Numbered from the stretch's first letter, positions 26,591 to 36,182 are shown. The stretch is 62,043 nt of DNA from Lentibacillus populi (GCA_014642895.1 BMJD01000016.1:18179-80221); one strand, 5' to 3'. Numbers and translations are program-made. The notes: a model not told the origin generated them from the sequence alone.

Positions 26591-27403
26591 TTATGACAAT
26601 TTTAATGGGGATAGTCCCTCGATTGGATGCTGCTTTGCTTTTCCTTTTTCAAATGTTGTAATATAACGAAATCCAAGTGTTTGAAGCAGTGCCAACGCAT
26701 CGTTAAATTGAAAAGCAATTGTCCTTGAAGTGTGTGAGTCGGATCCAAGTGTGATGATTTCGCCGCCAATCTCCTTATACACTTTTAAAATATCGGCACT
26801 CGGCATACCGCTCTCTAACCCATACCGAACGCCAGATGTATTCAACTCAATCCCTTTACCTTCTGGAATAATGACCTTAAAAATTTCCGCTATTACCTCC
26901 CTGAAGCCTTTCGTTGCCCTTTCCCTTGTATACCGTTTTACCAAATCAAGGTGTCCCAAAACCTGGTACTGTTTATAATGCTTTACACAATAAAGCAGCT
27001 CATTGTAATAGGCAGTGTACGCTTCATCAACTGACTTATCGGTAAAAAATTCACCAGAATGCAGATCCTGTTTATTGGTGGTGTGCATCGAGCAGATAAC
27101 AAAGTCAAATGTTTCACTTGCCGTTAATTGGGAATACCGGCTCAGGAGATGTGGCTGGACACCAATTTCAACTCCCTTTTTAATCGTTATTTGCTTAGCA
27201 TACTTCTCTTGTAATTTGGTTAGCTTACGATTATATTGCGCCAAATCTAAATCAAATATAATGGAACGATCTGGATAGTCATAATCAATGTGATCGGTAA
27301 AACAAATTTCTTTAAGTCCTGTTTCAATTGCCTTTTTGATGCTCTCTTCCATTGGTGTATCACAGTCTGCCGAAAATGTACTGTGAACGTGGTAGTCAAA
27401 CAT
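26591..27403 (-). CDS. hisJ: Histidinol-phosphatase, PHP family
   Basis: Dephosphorylates histidinol phosphate, the penultimate step of histidine synthesis. The 270-aa PHP protein has metal-binding motifs DYHVHSTFSADC at the N-terminus, CFTDHIDYD, GVEIGVQ, CSMHTTN, LGHLDLV and the final GSDSHTS. Bacilli use this PHP enzyme instead of a HisB phosphatase domain, consistent with the short HisB in the adjacent operon. It is transcribed divergently from the his operon across a 320-bp gap containing a dispersed repeat. Confidence 0.93.
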   Translation of the reverse strand: MFDYHVHSTFSADCDTPMEESIKKAIETGLKEICFTDHIDYDYPDRSIIFDLDLAQYNRKLTKLQEKYAKQITIKKGVEIGVQPHLLSRYSQLTASETFDFVICSMHTTNKQDLHSGEFFTDKSVDEAYTAYYNELLYCVKHYKQYQVLGHLDLVKRYTRERATKGFREVIAEIFKVIIPEGKGIELNTSGVRYGLESGMPSADILKVYKEIGGEIITLGSDSHTSRTIAFQFNDALALLQTLGFRYITTFEKGKAKQHPIEGLSPLKLS

Positions 27404-27470
27404 CGGAAAATTCCTCCCTTTTGCTATTGGTAAAGATAGTATAAAAATTGGGCGTTATTTTTTCCATTTT

Positions 27471-27629
27471 CAGCGCCAGCCACGTCCAGCTCCAGCGCCC
27501 AGCGGCTAGTGTGCAACACCCGCCTCCGTACGATAAGTCAACATCGGCTCGCTTCCAGCTCACCGTGTTTCCTTTATCTCCTACGGTTCAGTCCAGCACA
27601 TACGCCGCTGAACGGGCGCTTCCACTTTT
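27471..27629 (-). repeat. Dispersed intergenic repeat, copy 3 (short form)
   Basis: Inverted relative to copies 1, 2 and 4. It lacks the roughly 70-bp central segment with GGGCGCAAAGCCCGC, having GGTGAGCTGGAAGCGAGC instead. Ends are CAGCGCC...CCAGCGCCCAGCGG and GAACGGGCGCTTCC. It fills much of the 27404-27724 gap between hisJ and hisZ. Confidence 0.85.
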
Positions 27630-27633
27630 GTAC

Positions 27634-27662
27634 TTGACTTTCATACTATTAATTATTAGAAT
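27634..27662 (+). promoter_or_regulatory. Promoter of the his operon
   Basis: TTGACT (27634-27639), 17-bp spacer, TAGAAT (27657-27662), 63 bp before hisZ. No T-box or riboswitch is visible in the short leader. Confidence 0.6.
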
Positions 27663-27724
27663 ACTATATAACTTTAATTAAATAAAGCAATAGAGTGATA
27701 AAGTTATAGAATAGGAGATCTTTT

Positions 27725-28957
27725 ATGCTGCAGGACGTTTTTCACACTAGCAATACACTTAGCCTTGATGATTACCAGAAAAAAGAATATCTCTTGGCAA
27801 AAATGAAGGATCGCTTTGCTACTTATGGCTACAGGCAAATTCAAACACCGGCATTTGAGCCATACGACTTGTACCAAACCAGTACTGGTATGATTCATCC
27901 AGAAAAGATGGTAAAGGTCATTGATCCAGCCGGGAAAGTATTCGTGCTCAGGCCGGACGTCACGATACCAATTACAAGAAGGGCTGCGGCAGGAAACCAA
28001 TTGGATTGGGATGATGAGCGACTCTTTTACATCTCTACCGTCTTTCGCAACGCAAGTTTTGATCAGGGCGAACAGATGCAGGCTGGCATAGAAAATTTCG
28101 GGTTAAAAACTGACGAATTAGACGCAGAAGTGATTGCTTTAGCGATTCATACATTACAGGATCTGGGCTTTGAACAGTTTAAGCTTGAGATTGGTCATGC
28201 CGGATTTTTTAAGGAACTGTTAAAGCAAATAGAACTTTCCAAGCAAGAAATTGAACAGCTTCAGGCAATTATTCAGGCCAAGAATGTCTCCGAAATAGAA
28301 GCATTCCTGGAAAACCTGCCGATTCAACCGGAAAGTAAAAAATCCTTACTGCAAATTCCATTATTGTATGGGGATCCAGAAAAGGTTATCAAACATGCGG
28401 AATCCGTCGCGCTAAACAACCAGATGCAAGAGAAAGTTACAGATCTTCACAGCTTGCTGGAAGGGCTAAAATTATACGATGCGGAACAATTTATTTCTTT
28501 TGATTTAGGGTTGATTAACCACATGAATTATTATTCCGACATTATATTCCAAGGGTTTGTTGAAAATTACGGAAAGCCCGTATTGATGGGAGGCAGATAC
28601 GATCAATTAGCCGAACAGTTCGAGAGGGCCCTTCCTGCGATTGGGTTTGCCTTTGATATTGCTGCGGTATTACAGGTGATGAGCCAGCAATCCCTCTTTC
28701 CGGTTATGGATCCGGCGGTGGATATTCAAATCCTTTATACAGAGTCAAAGCGAAGGGAAGCATTGTCTTGTGGGCAAGCACTGCGCAGTCAAGGTGTGCG
28801 TGTACGTATCGATCCAATTGGTGGAGAAGCAAACAATCAAACTGCTGCCAATGTTATCTATTACAAGGAATCACAAAATCTTATCGCTAACGAAAAGACT
28901 TCTCGTGCTTTTTTCAGTCAAGCAGAATTATTAGACCTGTTTAAGGAGGGATTTTGA
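27725..28957 (+). CDS. hisZ: ATP phosphoribosyltransferase regulatory subunit
   Basis: A catalytically dead histidyl-tRNA-synthetase-like protein that joins the short HisG to form the active, histidine-sensitive first enzyme of the pathway. The 410-aa protein keeps class II features: YGYRQIQTPAFEPYD, RPDVTIPITR, and YYSDIIFQGFVENYG with LMGGRYDQL. First gene of a nine-gene operon; RBS AGGAG precedes the ATG by eight bases. Confidence 0.93.
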   Translation: MLQDVFHTSNTLSLDDYQKKEYLLAKMKDRFATYGYRQIQTPAFEPYDLYQTSTGMIHPEKMVKVIDPAGKVFVLRPDVTIPITRRAAAGNQLDWDDERLFYISTVFRNASFDQGEQMQAGIENFGLKTDELDAEVIALAIHTLQDLGFEQFKLEIGHAGFFKELLKQIELSKQEIEQLQAIIQAKNVSEIEAFLENLPIQPESKKSLLQIPLLYGDPEKVIKHAESVALNNQMQEKVTDLHSLLEGLKLYDAEQFISFDLGLINHMNYYSDIIFQGFVENYGKPVLMGGRYDQLAEQFERALPAIGFAFDIAAVLQVMSQQSLFPVMDPAVDIQILYTESKRREALSCGQALRSQGVRVRIDPIGGEANNQTAANVIYYKESQNLIANEKTSRAFFSQAELLDLFKEGF

Positions 28958-28958
28958 C

Positions 28959-29594
28959 TTGAGTTATCTTACGTTGGCCATGGCAAAGGGACGAACCGCT
29001 GACCAAACAATCAAGCTCCTGGAGACAGCGGAAATTCACTTTCCTGCCTTTAACAAGAAATCCAGGAAACTAATTTTTTATGATGAAACAGATAGTTTTA
29101 AATTAGTATATGTGAAAGCAATCGACGTGCCGACATATGTTGAAAAAGGTGCTGCCGATATCGGGATTGTCGGCAAAGATAATATTGCCGAAGCGCAGGC
29201 TGATGTATACGAAATGATGGATCTCCGGTTTGGAACGTGTCAATTTGTCCTTGCTGGTTTGCCTAATACCGCAGTAGACAGCGGGAAAAAGCTTACAGTT
29301 GCTTCCAAATATCCAGCCGTTACAAAGGCATATTTTCAAAAAAAAGGCATCCCGATGGAAACAATTAAATTAAATGGTTCCGTTGAATTGGCACCACTCA
29401 TCGGGCTATCCGACGTCATTGTCGATATTGTAGAAACCGGAACAACTTTAAGGGAAAACGGATTAAAGGTAATCGATACGATAGAAGCAATCAGTACAAG
29501 ATTAATCGTTAATAAGGCCAGTTTTGCCACGAAATCAGAGCGTATCCACTTGTTTTTGGAGAAACTGAATCGAGCATTGGAGGTACGTATGTAA
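28959..29594 (+). CDS. hisG: ATP phosphoribosyltransferase, short form
   Basis: Condenses ATP and PRPP, the first step of histidine synthesis. At 211 aa it lacks the regulatory ACT-like domain of long HisG and so needs HisZ. Conserved blocks are TLAMAKGRTADQTIKLL, GAADIGIVGKDNI, and the PRPP loop DVIVDIVETGTTLRENGL. The start is TTG at 28959, one base after the hisZ stop, with a strong AAGGAGGG site inside hisZ. Confidence 0.94.
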   Translation: MSYLTLAMAKGRTADQTIKLLETAEIHFPAFNKKSRKLIFYDETDSFKLVYVKAIDVPTYVEKGAADIGIVGKDNIAEAQADVYEMMDLRFGTCQFVLAGLPNTAVDSGKKLTVASKYPAVTKAYFQKKGIPMETIKLNGSVELAPLIGLSDVIVDIVETGTTLRENGLKVIDTIEAISTRLIVNKASFATKSERIHLFLEKLNRALEVRM

Positions 29595-30878
29595 ATGCAA
29601 ATACTAACCCCAGCGAGCTACCTCACTGCACAGGAAAATCGGTCGGGAGTTTTTCAAGACGCAACACTTGATCAAACTGTACTGGAGATTATTTCTCAAG
29701 TTAGAAACCAGGGTGATCAGGCACTTTTCCGTTATACCGAGCAATTTGATCAAGTAAAACTGGATAGCCTTGTCGTAACGGAAGCTGAAATAAATGAGGC
29801 ACGACAGCAAATGAGCGATCGATTTATCCAGGCACTAAAACAAGCAAAGGAAAATATCAGCAGGTTCCATAAAGCCCAAGTTGAACAGTCCTGGTTCATC
29901 AACGACGAGAACGGGAATATGCTGGGACAGAAGATCACACCACTTGAAAAGGTTGGCGTTTATGTTCCTGGTGGTAAAGCGGCATATCCCTCAACGGTCT
30001 TAATGAATGTACTTCCGGCAAAATTGGCAGGGGTAAAATCCATCACGGTCGTAACACCACCACAATCTGATGGAACGGTAAACCCGTATGTTTTAGCTGC
30101 GGCGTATGAGGCAGGGGTAGATTATATTTACAAAGTTGGTGGCGCCCAAGCAATTGCTGCTCTTGCATATGGTACATCCACAATTGAAAAGGTAGCGAAA
30201 ATCGTTGGCCCCGGAAATGCCTACGTCGCCCGAGCGAAAAAATGGGTGTTTGGTGATGTCGCGATTGATATGATCGCTGGACCTAGCGAAATTTGCATTG
30301 TTGCCGACGAAACGGCTAACCCACGTTACGCTGCAGCAGATTTGTTATCCCAGGCTGAGCACGATGAACGGGCGAAAGCGATTTGTATAACGACAAGTAA
30401 ACAACTCGCTGAAGCTATCCAGGTGGAAATCGAGAAACAGCTAGCTTCACTTGAGCGAAACACAATAATCAAAAAATCATTAAGCGATCATGGAAAAATC
30501 ATTATAGCAGATAGTTTAGAGGAAGCATTTGCCCTGGCAAATACAATCGCTCCGGAGCATTTACAGCTTATGGTTAAAAACCCGGCAGAAAACGTGCATT
30601 TTGTCAAGAATGCTGGTGCAATTTTTCTTGGGCCATATTCACCTGAGCCTTTAGGAGATTATTTTGCCGGACCGAATCACACGCTCCCAACAAACGGATC
30701 AGCAATTTTTTCATCTCCACTCGGTGTCTATGACTTTGTTAAAAAATCGAGCATTATTCATTATACAAAATCCTCCCTCCTGCAAGCTTCCGAACAAATT
30801 GTGACGTTGGCTGAAGCAGAAGGATTAACGGCACACGCAAATGCAATTAACGTAAGAAAGGGTGCTAACGATGCGTAA
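29595..30878 (+). CDS. hisD: Histidinol dehydrogenase
   Basis: Zinc enzyme performing the last two oxidations from histidinol to histidine. The 427-aa protein has VYVPGGKAAYPSTVLMN, the signature DMIAGPSEICIVADETANP, and zinc-ligand regions SQAEHDERA and PEPLGDYFAGPNHTLPT. The ATG directly abuts the hisG stop, with GGAGG 11 bases upstream. Overlaps hisB by eight bases. Confidence 0.95.
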   Translation: MQILTPASYLTAQENRSGVFQDATLDQTVLEIISQVRNQGDQALFRYTEQFDQVKLDSLVVTEAEINEARQQMSDRFIQALKQAKENISRFHKAQVEQSWFINDENGNMLGQKITPLEKVGVYVPGGKAAYPSTVLMNVLPAKLAGVKSITVVTPPQSDGTVNPYVLAAAYEAGVDYIYKVGGAQAIAALAYGTSTIEKVAKIVGPGNAYVARAKKWVFGDVAIDMIAGPSEICIVADETANPRYAAADLLSQAEHDERAKAICITTSKQLAEAIQVEIEKQLASLERNTIIKKSLSDHGKIIIADSLEEAFALANTIAPEHLQLMVKNPAENVHFVKNAGAIFLGPYSPEPLGDYFAGPNHTLPTNGSAIFSSPLGVYDFVKKSSIIHYTKSSLLQASEQIVTLAEAEGLTAHANAINVRKGANDA

Positions 30879-31455
30879 CAGTACGATTCAGCGAACGACA
30901 GCAGAAACAGCGATTAACATGGACTTATGGATTGACGGAACTGGAACCGCCAAGATCCAATCAGGCGTAGGATTTCTTGATCATATGCTGATATTGATGA
31001 CGAAGCATGGATTATTCGATATGGAACTTACATGTACAGGTGATTTAGAAGTTGACCAGCATCATACGGTTGAAGATATTGGAATCGTACTTGGGCAGGC
31101 ATTTGAGGAAGCAATTGGGACGAAGCAAGGAATTAACCGCTATGCGACAGTCACCATCCCAATGGATGAGGCATTATCAACACTCGCTCTGGATATTAGT
31201 GGCCGTCCCCATCTCGTTTATCGAGTTAATGGACTAAAGGATAAAATTGGGGATTTTGATACAGAGCTTGTCGAGGAATTTTTCCAAGGGTTCGTCAACC
31301 ATGCAAAAGTAACATTGCATATTAATCTTGCATATGGCAGCAATAGCCATCATATCGTCGAATCGATTTTCAAAGGATTTGGACGTGTACTTGATGAAGC
31401 AACGAGGGAGAATCCGCGTATTAAAGGCGTTCCTTCGACTAAGGGATCGTTGTAA
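30871..31455 (+). CDS. hisB: Imidazoleglycerol-phosphate dehydratase
   Basis: Dehydrates IGP to imidazole acetol phosphate. The 194-aa monofunctional enzyme carries the two metal-binding HH motifs: DQHHTVEDIGIVLGQA and GSNSHHIVESIFKGF; FLDHMLILMTKH is also conserved. The phosphatase function is supplied by hisJ. The start ATG at 30871 follows AGAAAGG and overlaps the hisD end; an in-frame GTG three codons earlier is less likely. Confidence 0.95.
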   Translation: MRNSTIQRTTAETAINMDLWIDGTGTAKIQSGVGFLDHMLILMTKHGLFDMELTCTGDLEVDQHHTVEDIGIVLGQAFEEAIGTKQGINRYATVTIPMDEALSTLALDISGRPHLVYRVNGLKDKIGDFDTELVEEFFQGFVNHAKVTLHINLAYGSNSHHIVESIFKGFGRVLDEATRENPRIKGVPSTKGSL

Positions 31456-31458
31456 TCC

Positions 31459-31490
31459 GGAGGTCAGATATCAGAGGCCAGAGGTCAGAA
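31459..31490 (+). repeat. Short direct repeats between hisB and hisH
   Basis: GAGGTCAGATATCAGAGGCC continues into AGAGGTCAGA, giving repeated AGAGGYCAG words. It occupies most of the only sizeable gap (68 bp) within the his operon. Confidence 0.55.
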
Positions 31491-31523
31491 TTGATCGGCC
31501 CCACTTGAGAGGAAGATAGAGAA

Positions 31524-32129
31524 ATGATTGCGATTATCGATTATGGTGCGGGGAATATTAAGAGCCTTCAATCTGCATTAACAAAACTGGATATAGCGTC
31601 TTGTTTAACTACCGATGAGCAAACGATCAGAGCGAGTAAAGCTATTATTCTGCCAGGGGTTGGGGCATTTAAAGATGCGATGGATGCACTTGATGAGCTT
31701 GGATTAGCAGCGCTATTACGGAAGGAAGCAGCTGTCGGAAAACCAATCCTTGGCATCTGTCTGGGCATGCAGTTACTGTATGACGAGAGTTTTGAAGATG
31801 GTGACTGGGAAGGGTTAGGGATTCTAAAAGGATCGGTAAACCGAATTACGGGTAATGTGAAGGTGCCGCATATGGGCTGGAACACTTTATCACACCACCG
31901 CACCCATCCAATCTTAATGGATATTGCTGAACAGTCATACGTTTATTTCGTTCACTCCTACTATATTGATGGAAACCTTGCGGATGAACTATTAAGCAGC
32001 TGTGACTATGGCGTAAAAATCCCGGCGATTGTACAAAAAGACAACATATACGGGATACAGTTCCATCCGGAAAAAAGCGGTGCAACAGGACTTAACCTAC
32101 TAAAAAACTTCGGGGAGTTGATCACGTGA
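31524..32129 (+). CDS. hisH: Imidazole glycerol phosphate synthase, glutaminase subunit
   Basis: Releases ammonia from glutamine for HisF. The 201-aa class I amidotransferase has the nucleophilic cysteine in ILGICLGMQLLYD and the His-Glu pair in GIQFHPEKSG. IDYGAGNIKSL at the N-terminus is diagnostic. Overlaps hisA by four bases. Confidence 0.95.
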   Translation: MIAIIDYGAGNIKSLQSALTKLDIASCLTTDEQTIRASKAIILPGVGAFKDAMDALDELGLAALLRKEAAVGKPILGICLGMQLLYDESFEDGDWEGLGILKGSVNRITGNVKVPHMGWNTLSHHRTHPILMDIAEQSYVYFVHSYYIDGNLADELLSSCDYGVKIPAIVQKDNIYGIQFHPEKSGATGLNLLKNFGELIT

Positions 32130-32848
32130 TACTTTTTCCAGCAATTGATATACGAAATGGAAAATGTGTACGTTTAGTGCAAGGTGACTATAGCAAAGAA
32201 AATGTATATAGTGATTCCCCGGTGGATATCGCCATTCAGTGGGAAAAGCAGGGTGCCGAATACTTGCATATTGTCGATCTTGACGGTGCAAAAACAGGCG
32301 ATTCACCTAATAAAGAAACGATCCAAGCCATTGCAGGGAACACTACCATTCCCACTCAAGTTGGCGGCGGGATCCGTTCACTGGCGATCATCGAAGCATA
32401 TATTTCGGCTGGTGCCCGTCGGGTGATCATTGGAACTGCAGCCATCACCGATAAAGAATTTTTACAAAAAGCGGTCGATCAGTATAGAGATCAAATCGCG
32501 GTTTCCATTGATGCCAGAGGCGGATTAGTAGCAACAAACGGGTGGCTTGAAACAAGTGACGTAAAAGCAATGGATCTTGTGAAAGACTTGGAACAGATTG
32601 GCGTCAAAACAATAGTTTACACAGACATTTTAAAAGACGGAATGCTTACAGGACCAAACTTCGCTGAACTGCAAGCAATAAATGAAGCAACCTCCATTAA
32701 GGTTATTGCATCAGGCGGAATAGCAAGCATTCAGGATATTGATAAATTGGCGGAGTTAGATCTTTATGGGGCGATTATTGGCAAGGCATTATACGACGGT
32801 ACCTTATCTTTGCCATCATTAATGGAGGTTAGTAACGATGCTCGCTAA
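32126..32848 (+). CDS. hisA: ProFAR isomerase
   Basis: Isomerises the aminoaldose ProFAR to the ketose PRFAR. The 240-aa beta/alpha barrel has FPAIDIRNGKCVRLVQGDY (catalytic Asp 8 region), VGGGIRS, the second Asp in YTDILKDGMLTGPN, and ASGGIAS at the phosphate site. Starts inside the hisH stop and overlaps hisF by 11 bases. Confidence 0.95.
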   Translation: MILFPAIDIRNGKCVRLVQGDYSKENVYSDSPVDIAIQWEKQGAEYLHIVDLDGAKTGDSPNKETIQAIAGNTTIPTQVGGGIRSLAIIEAYISAGARRVIIGTAAITDKEFLQKAVDQYRDQIAVSIDARGGLVATNGWLETSDVKAMDLVKDLEQIGVKTIVYTDILKDGMLTGPNFAELQAINEATSIKVIASGGIASIQDIDKLAELDLYGAIIGKALYDGTLSLPSLMEVSNDAR

Positions 32849-33611
32849 ACGAATTATTCCGTGTCTGGATGTTGACAAAGGCAGAGTCGTCAAAGGGAAG
32901 AAATTTAAGCAAATTCGTGATGTGGCAGATCCTGTTGAACTAGCAAAACGCTATCGTTCTGATGGTGCCGATGAACTTGTTTTTTATGATATTACAGCAT
33001 CAAATGAGGGTCGGGATATTTTTGTTGATATTGTCGAGCGTGTCGCAACGGAAATTAATATTCCGTTTACCGTTGGCGGAGGACTAAGATCGGTTGCTGA
33101 TATTAATCGTGTTCTTCGGGCAGGTGCTGATAAAGTATCCCTAAACAGTGCGGCGCTCAAAAACCCATCGCTTATAACAGAGGCGGCAGCTAAGTTTGGT
33201 AGTCAATGCATTGTTTTATCGATCGATGCGAAACGTACCTCATCTGGCTGGTCCGTTTTTATGAACGGCGGCAGAGTCGACATGCAAATCGATGCAATCG
33301 CTTGGGCAAAACGTGGCGCAGAACTCGGTGCTGGTGAAATCGTCGTTAATGCGATAGATGTCGATGGCGTCAAAAACGGTTTTAATGTGGTATTAACAAA
33401 GGCAATCGCCAATGCGGTAACGATTCCAGTTGTCGCAAGTGGTGGTGCTGGCGAAAAAGCACACTTTGCGGAAATTTTAAACGAGGGGAAAGCTGATGCT
33501 GCACTCGCCGCCTCTGTCTTTCATTACAGTGAAATAAGCATACCTGATTTGAAAAATTATTTAGCTGCGAACGGCATAACAATGAGGAGGGAACCATCTT
33601 GGACGAAATAA
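32838..33611 (+). CDS. hisF: Imidazole glycerol phosphate synthase, cyclase subunit
   Basis: Uses HisH-derived ammonia to make IGP and AICAR. The 257-aa barrel is paralogous to HisA: RIIPCLDVDKGRVVKG contains the catalytic Asp 11, and VLSIDAKR the second Asp near 130. VGGGLRSV and ASGGAGE bind phosphates. Overlaps both neighbours. Confidence 0.95.
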   Translation: MLAKRIIPCLDVDKGRVVKGKKFKQIRDVADPVELAKRYRSDGADELVFYDITASNEGRDIFVDIVERVATEINIPFTVGGGLRSVADINRVLRAGADKVSLNSAALKNPSLITEAAAKFGSQCIVLSIDAKRTSSGWSVFMNGGRVDMQIDAIAWAKRGAELGAGEIVVNAIDVDGVKNGFNVVLTKAIANAVTIPVVASGGAGEKAHFAEILNEGKADAALAASVFHYSEISIPDLKNYLAANGITMRREPSWTK

Positions 33612-34243
33612 TGGAACAAGTAATGTTTGATGAATCCGGTCTTGTTCCCGCGATCATTCAGGATATTGACACGGGAAAGGTCCTTACGCTCGCATACATG
33701 AATGAAGCAGCCTTACAAAAAACGATTGAAACAAAAGAGACATGGCTTTTCAGCCGCAGTAGACAAGAACTTTGGAATAAAGGGGAAACATCCGGAAATA
33801 AACAAATGGTCAAACGCGTGAAATATGATTGCGACGGGGACGCTATTTTAGTACAAGTACAGCCGCTTGGGCCAGCCTGTCATACGGGGAGTGAGTCCTG
33901 TTTTTACAAGCAGCTGTACGAAGAAGATAATGGTGCAGATTTTGCTATGCTGAATCAGCTTGTGAACACGATTAAATCAAGGCGTAACAACCCGGTTGAT
34001 GGGTCTTACACAACCTATTTGTTTAATGAAGGGATTGATAAAGTACTTAAAAAGGTTGGGGAGGAAACAGGTGAAGTTATCATTGGGGCGAAAAATGCTG
34101 ATAATGCGGAACTGATCTGGGAAATTTCTGACCTTATTTATCACACGCTTATAGTAATGGAGATCCGCAATGTAACGCTTTCGGACATTAGAAAGGAACT
34201 TTATCAACGTCATATGCAAAAAGAAGGGATCCGCGGTGAGTAA
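33599..34243 (+). CDS. hisI: Bifunctional phosphoribosyl-AMP cyclohydrolase / phosphoribosyl-ATP pyrophosphatase
   Basis: Performs steps two and three of the pathway. The 214-aa protein fuses the HisI domain (about 1-110: VLTLAYMNEAALQKT, DCDGDAILVQVQPLGPACHTG and zinc-binding ESCFY) to a HisE domain (about 115-214: YTTYLFNEGIDKVLKKVGEE and NAELIWEISDLIYHTLIVM). TTG at 33599 after AGGAGGG is the likely start, within the end of hisF. Confidence 0.94.
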   Translation: MDEIMEQVMFDESGLVPAIIQDIDTGKVLTLAYMNEAALQKTIETKETWLFSRSRQELWNKGETSGNKQMVKRVKYDCDGDAILVQVQPLGPACHTGSESCFYKQLYEEDNGADFAMLNQLVNTIKSRRNNPVDGSYTTYLFNEGIDKVLKKVGEETGEVIIGAKNADNAELIWEISDLIYHTLIVMEIRNVTLSDIRKELYQRHMQKEGIRGE

Positions 34244-35327
34244 ACTCTGGAGTAAGATGGCACTAAGGGCTGATCCGTATATACCGGGGGAGCAAATAGA
34301 TGGGAAAGGGATTATAAAATTGAATACGAACGAAAATCCCTATCCCCCTTCACCACATGTAGCGGAGGCCATTACCCAGGAATTGGACCGGAAACTAAAT
34401 CTATATCCCTCCCCTACTGCAGATTCATTACGGGAGACAATTGCTGTGCATCATCAGTTGCGTCCAGAAAATGTATTTATCGGCAATGGTTCTGACGAGG
34501 TACTGGCATTCGCTTTTATGGCTTTTTTTGATCCGGGAAAAGCCATACGCTTTCCTGCGATTACGTACAGTTTTTACCCTGTATATGCCCGGTTATTCGA
34601 TATTCCTTATGAAACAGTTCCACTAGCCCGAGATTTTTCCATAACAACATGTTCCTTCTTTCAATCAGATGGAGGCGTCATTTTTCCCAATCCAAATGCA
34701 CCTACAGGCATTTATTTAGAGCTTGAGCACATAGCGGATATCGCTAAGAATAACGCAGGCACGGTTGTGATCATTGATGAAGCTTACATTGATTTTGCCG
34801 GGGAATCCGCTGTCTCGCTTATCAATACGTATGACAATTTACTCATTGTGCAAACCATGTCCAAATCACGATCACTTGCCGGCCTTAGAATTGGCTATGC
34901 ATTAGGGAACGCAAAACTAATCGAGGCATTAACACGGATAAAAAATTCCTTTAACTCGTACACATTGGATCGTTTAGCGATTGTTGGTGCAGAGGCAGCA
35001 ATCAGAGATCAGCAGTATTTTGCACAACAGGTGGAGCGAATCGTCCAAACCCGCGAATGGGTTACAAAACGGCTGAAACAAAATGGGTTTACCGTCCTCC
35101 CTTCCCAGGCTAATTTTATCTTTGCCAATCACTATAAACTGTCGGCAAAACTACTGTATGAAAAACTAAAGCGGAATGGTGTGCTTGTTCGTTACTTCGA
35201 CAAACCGGAAATTGACAATTATTTGCGCATTACAATTGGAACAGATACAGCTATGACTGTCTTTTTTGAAAAACTGGGGGCAGTGATAGCGGAACTTGTG
35301 AAGGATGGCGTACATGCCCGAGTCTGA
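34236..35327 (+). CDS. hisC: Histidinol-phosphate aminotransferase
   Basis: PLP enzyme converting imidazole acetol phosphate to histidinol phosphate; in Bacilli it may also serve aromatic amino acids. The 363-aa class I aminotransferase has KLNTNENPYPPSP, the PLP-binding FPNPNAPTG and DEAYIDFAGE, and the Schiff-base lysine in MSKSRSLAGLRIGYA. Start is GTG at 34236, overlapping the hisI stop by eight bases. Last gene of the operon. Confidence 0.94.
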   Translation: MSKLWSKMALRADPYIPGEQIDGKGIIKLNTNENPYPPSPHVAEAITQELDRKLNLYPSPTADSLRETIAVHHQLRPENVFIGNGSDEVLAFAFMAFFDPGKAIRFPAITYSFYPVYARLFDIPYETVPLARDFSITTCSFFQSDGGVIFPNPNAPTGIYLELEHIADIAKNNAGTVVIIDEAYIDFAGESAVSLINTYDNLLIVQTMSKSRSLAGLRIGYALGNAKLIEALTRIKNSFNSYTLDRLAIVGAEAAIRDQQYFAQQVERIVQTREWVTKRLKQNGFTVLPSQANFIFANHYKLSAKLLYEKLKRNGVLVRYFDKPEIDNYLRITIGTDTAMTVFFEKLGAVIAELVKDGVHARV

Positions 35328-35340
35328 TGACACGGACTGT

Positions 35341-35395
35341 CTGCTCTCGCGTTGATATTCCGGCTCCGAGGTTGATGTCTCAGCTTTCAGGTGGA
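35341..35395 (+). repeat. Diverged ~20-nt GTTGATGT repeats
   Basis: Three units: CTCGCGTTGATATT, CTCCGAGGTTGATGT and TTTCAGGTGGATATT. They share the core of the array at 1-120 and sit between the hisC stop and its terminator. Confidence 0.6.
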
Positions 35396-35408
35396 TATTT
35401 ATAAACAA

Positions 35409-35436
35409 TTTACCCCCTCCAAATCTGGAGGGGGCT
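35409..35436. terminator. Bidirectional terminator between hisC and the SurA-N lipoprotein
   Basis: CCCCCTCCA (35413-35421) and TGGAGGGGG (35426-35434) form a strong GC stem with a four-base loop (AATC). It separates two convergent genes. Confidence 0.85.
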
Positions 35437-35441
35437 TCAAT

Positions 35442-36182
35442 TTAAATCATATTCTTAATTTCAGCGTCTTTTTTGAGTTCATTTATTTTTGCTTGCAGTT
35501 TTTCATTTTCTTTTTGTTTCGTCAGCTCATCTTTAATTTGTTCCTTAACTTTTTTCAATTCCGGGATATCTTTACTTTGTTCTTTTAGCTTATCATAATA
35601 AGACTTGATTTCCTTATCTGTAACATCGGTTCCGGTGATCTCCTTGTTAATATATTCATCTACAGTCAGTTCGAACGCTAGCTGATCCTTGTAAGCTTGT
35701 TCGCTAAGCTGATATTGTTCGAGTACAGCCGCAAACTGATCCTCATTTTCTGCTTTGATTTTTTCAAATTCACTTTGTACCTTTTCGCCTGAAATGTCTA
35801 TTCCTTGCTTTTTAGCATCCTGTTTTAACAATTCCTGCTGAACAAGTACATTAATTGCTTGTTCTTTTAACTGGTCTTTGTCACTAACATCCTCGCCGAA
35901 TTGATTCATTGCCACTTTGGTTTGGGCATAAATATTATTGTATTGATCACCTTTTATTTTGGTATCATTCACTTGCACGACAACATCATCTTTATTAACC
36001 TTTTCATCGTCGGAAATCTTAACATCCTTGTCTTGAGCCTGCTTTGCCTGTTGTTCCGTTTTATTTTGATCGCCACTTTTCTTTCCTGCATCGGAACTGG
36101 AACCAGAGTCAGAATTATTTCCACAGGCGGCCAACATCGTTACTATACTTAGTGCTACTACTAGCATGACTAATTTTTTCAT
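35442..36182 (-). CDS. SurA-N-domain lipoprotein (PrsA-like, no PPIase domain)
   Basis: A 246-aa secreted lipoprotein, probably an extracytoplasmic chaperone. The lipobox is MLAACG (Cys 20). A Ser/Asp/Lys-rich linker (21-60) leads to a SurA-type N-terminal domain: VVVQVNDTKIKGDQYNNIY, then QAINVLVQQELLKQDAKKQG. The tail is highly charged helix (residues 195-246). It lacks the parvulin peptidyl-prolyl isomerase domain of PrsA, so it would hold rather than isomerise clients. Monocistronic. Confidence 0.85.
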   Translation of the reverse strand: MKKLVMLVVALSIVTMLAACGNNSDSGSSSDAGKKSGDQNKTEQQAKQAQDKDVKISDDEKVNKDDVVVQVNDTKIKGDQYNNIYAQTKVAMNQFGEDVSDKDQLKEQAINVLVQQELLKQDAKKQGIDISGEKVQSEFEKIKAENEDQFAAVLEQYQLSEQAYKDQLAFELTVDEYINKEITGTDVTDKEIKSYYDKLKEQSKDIPELKKVKEQIKDELTKQKENEKLQAKINELKKDAEIKNMI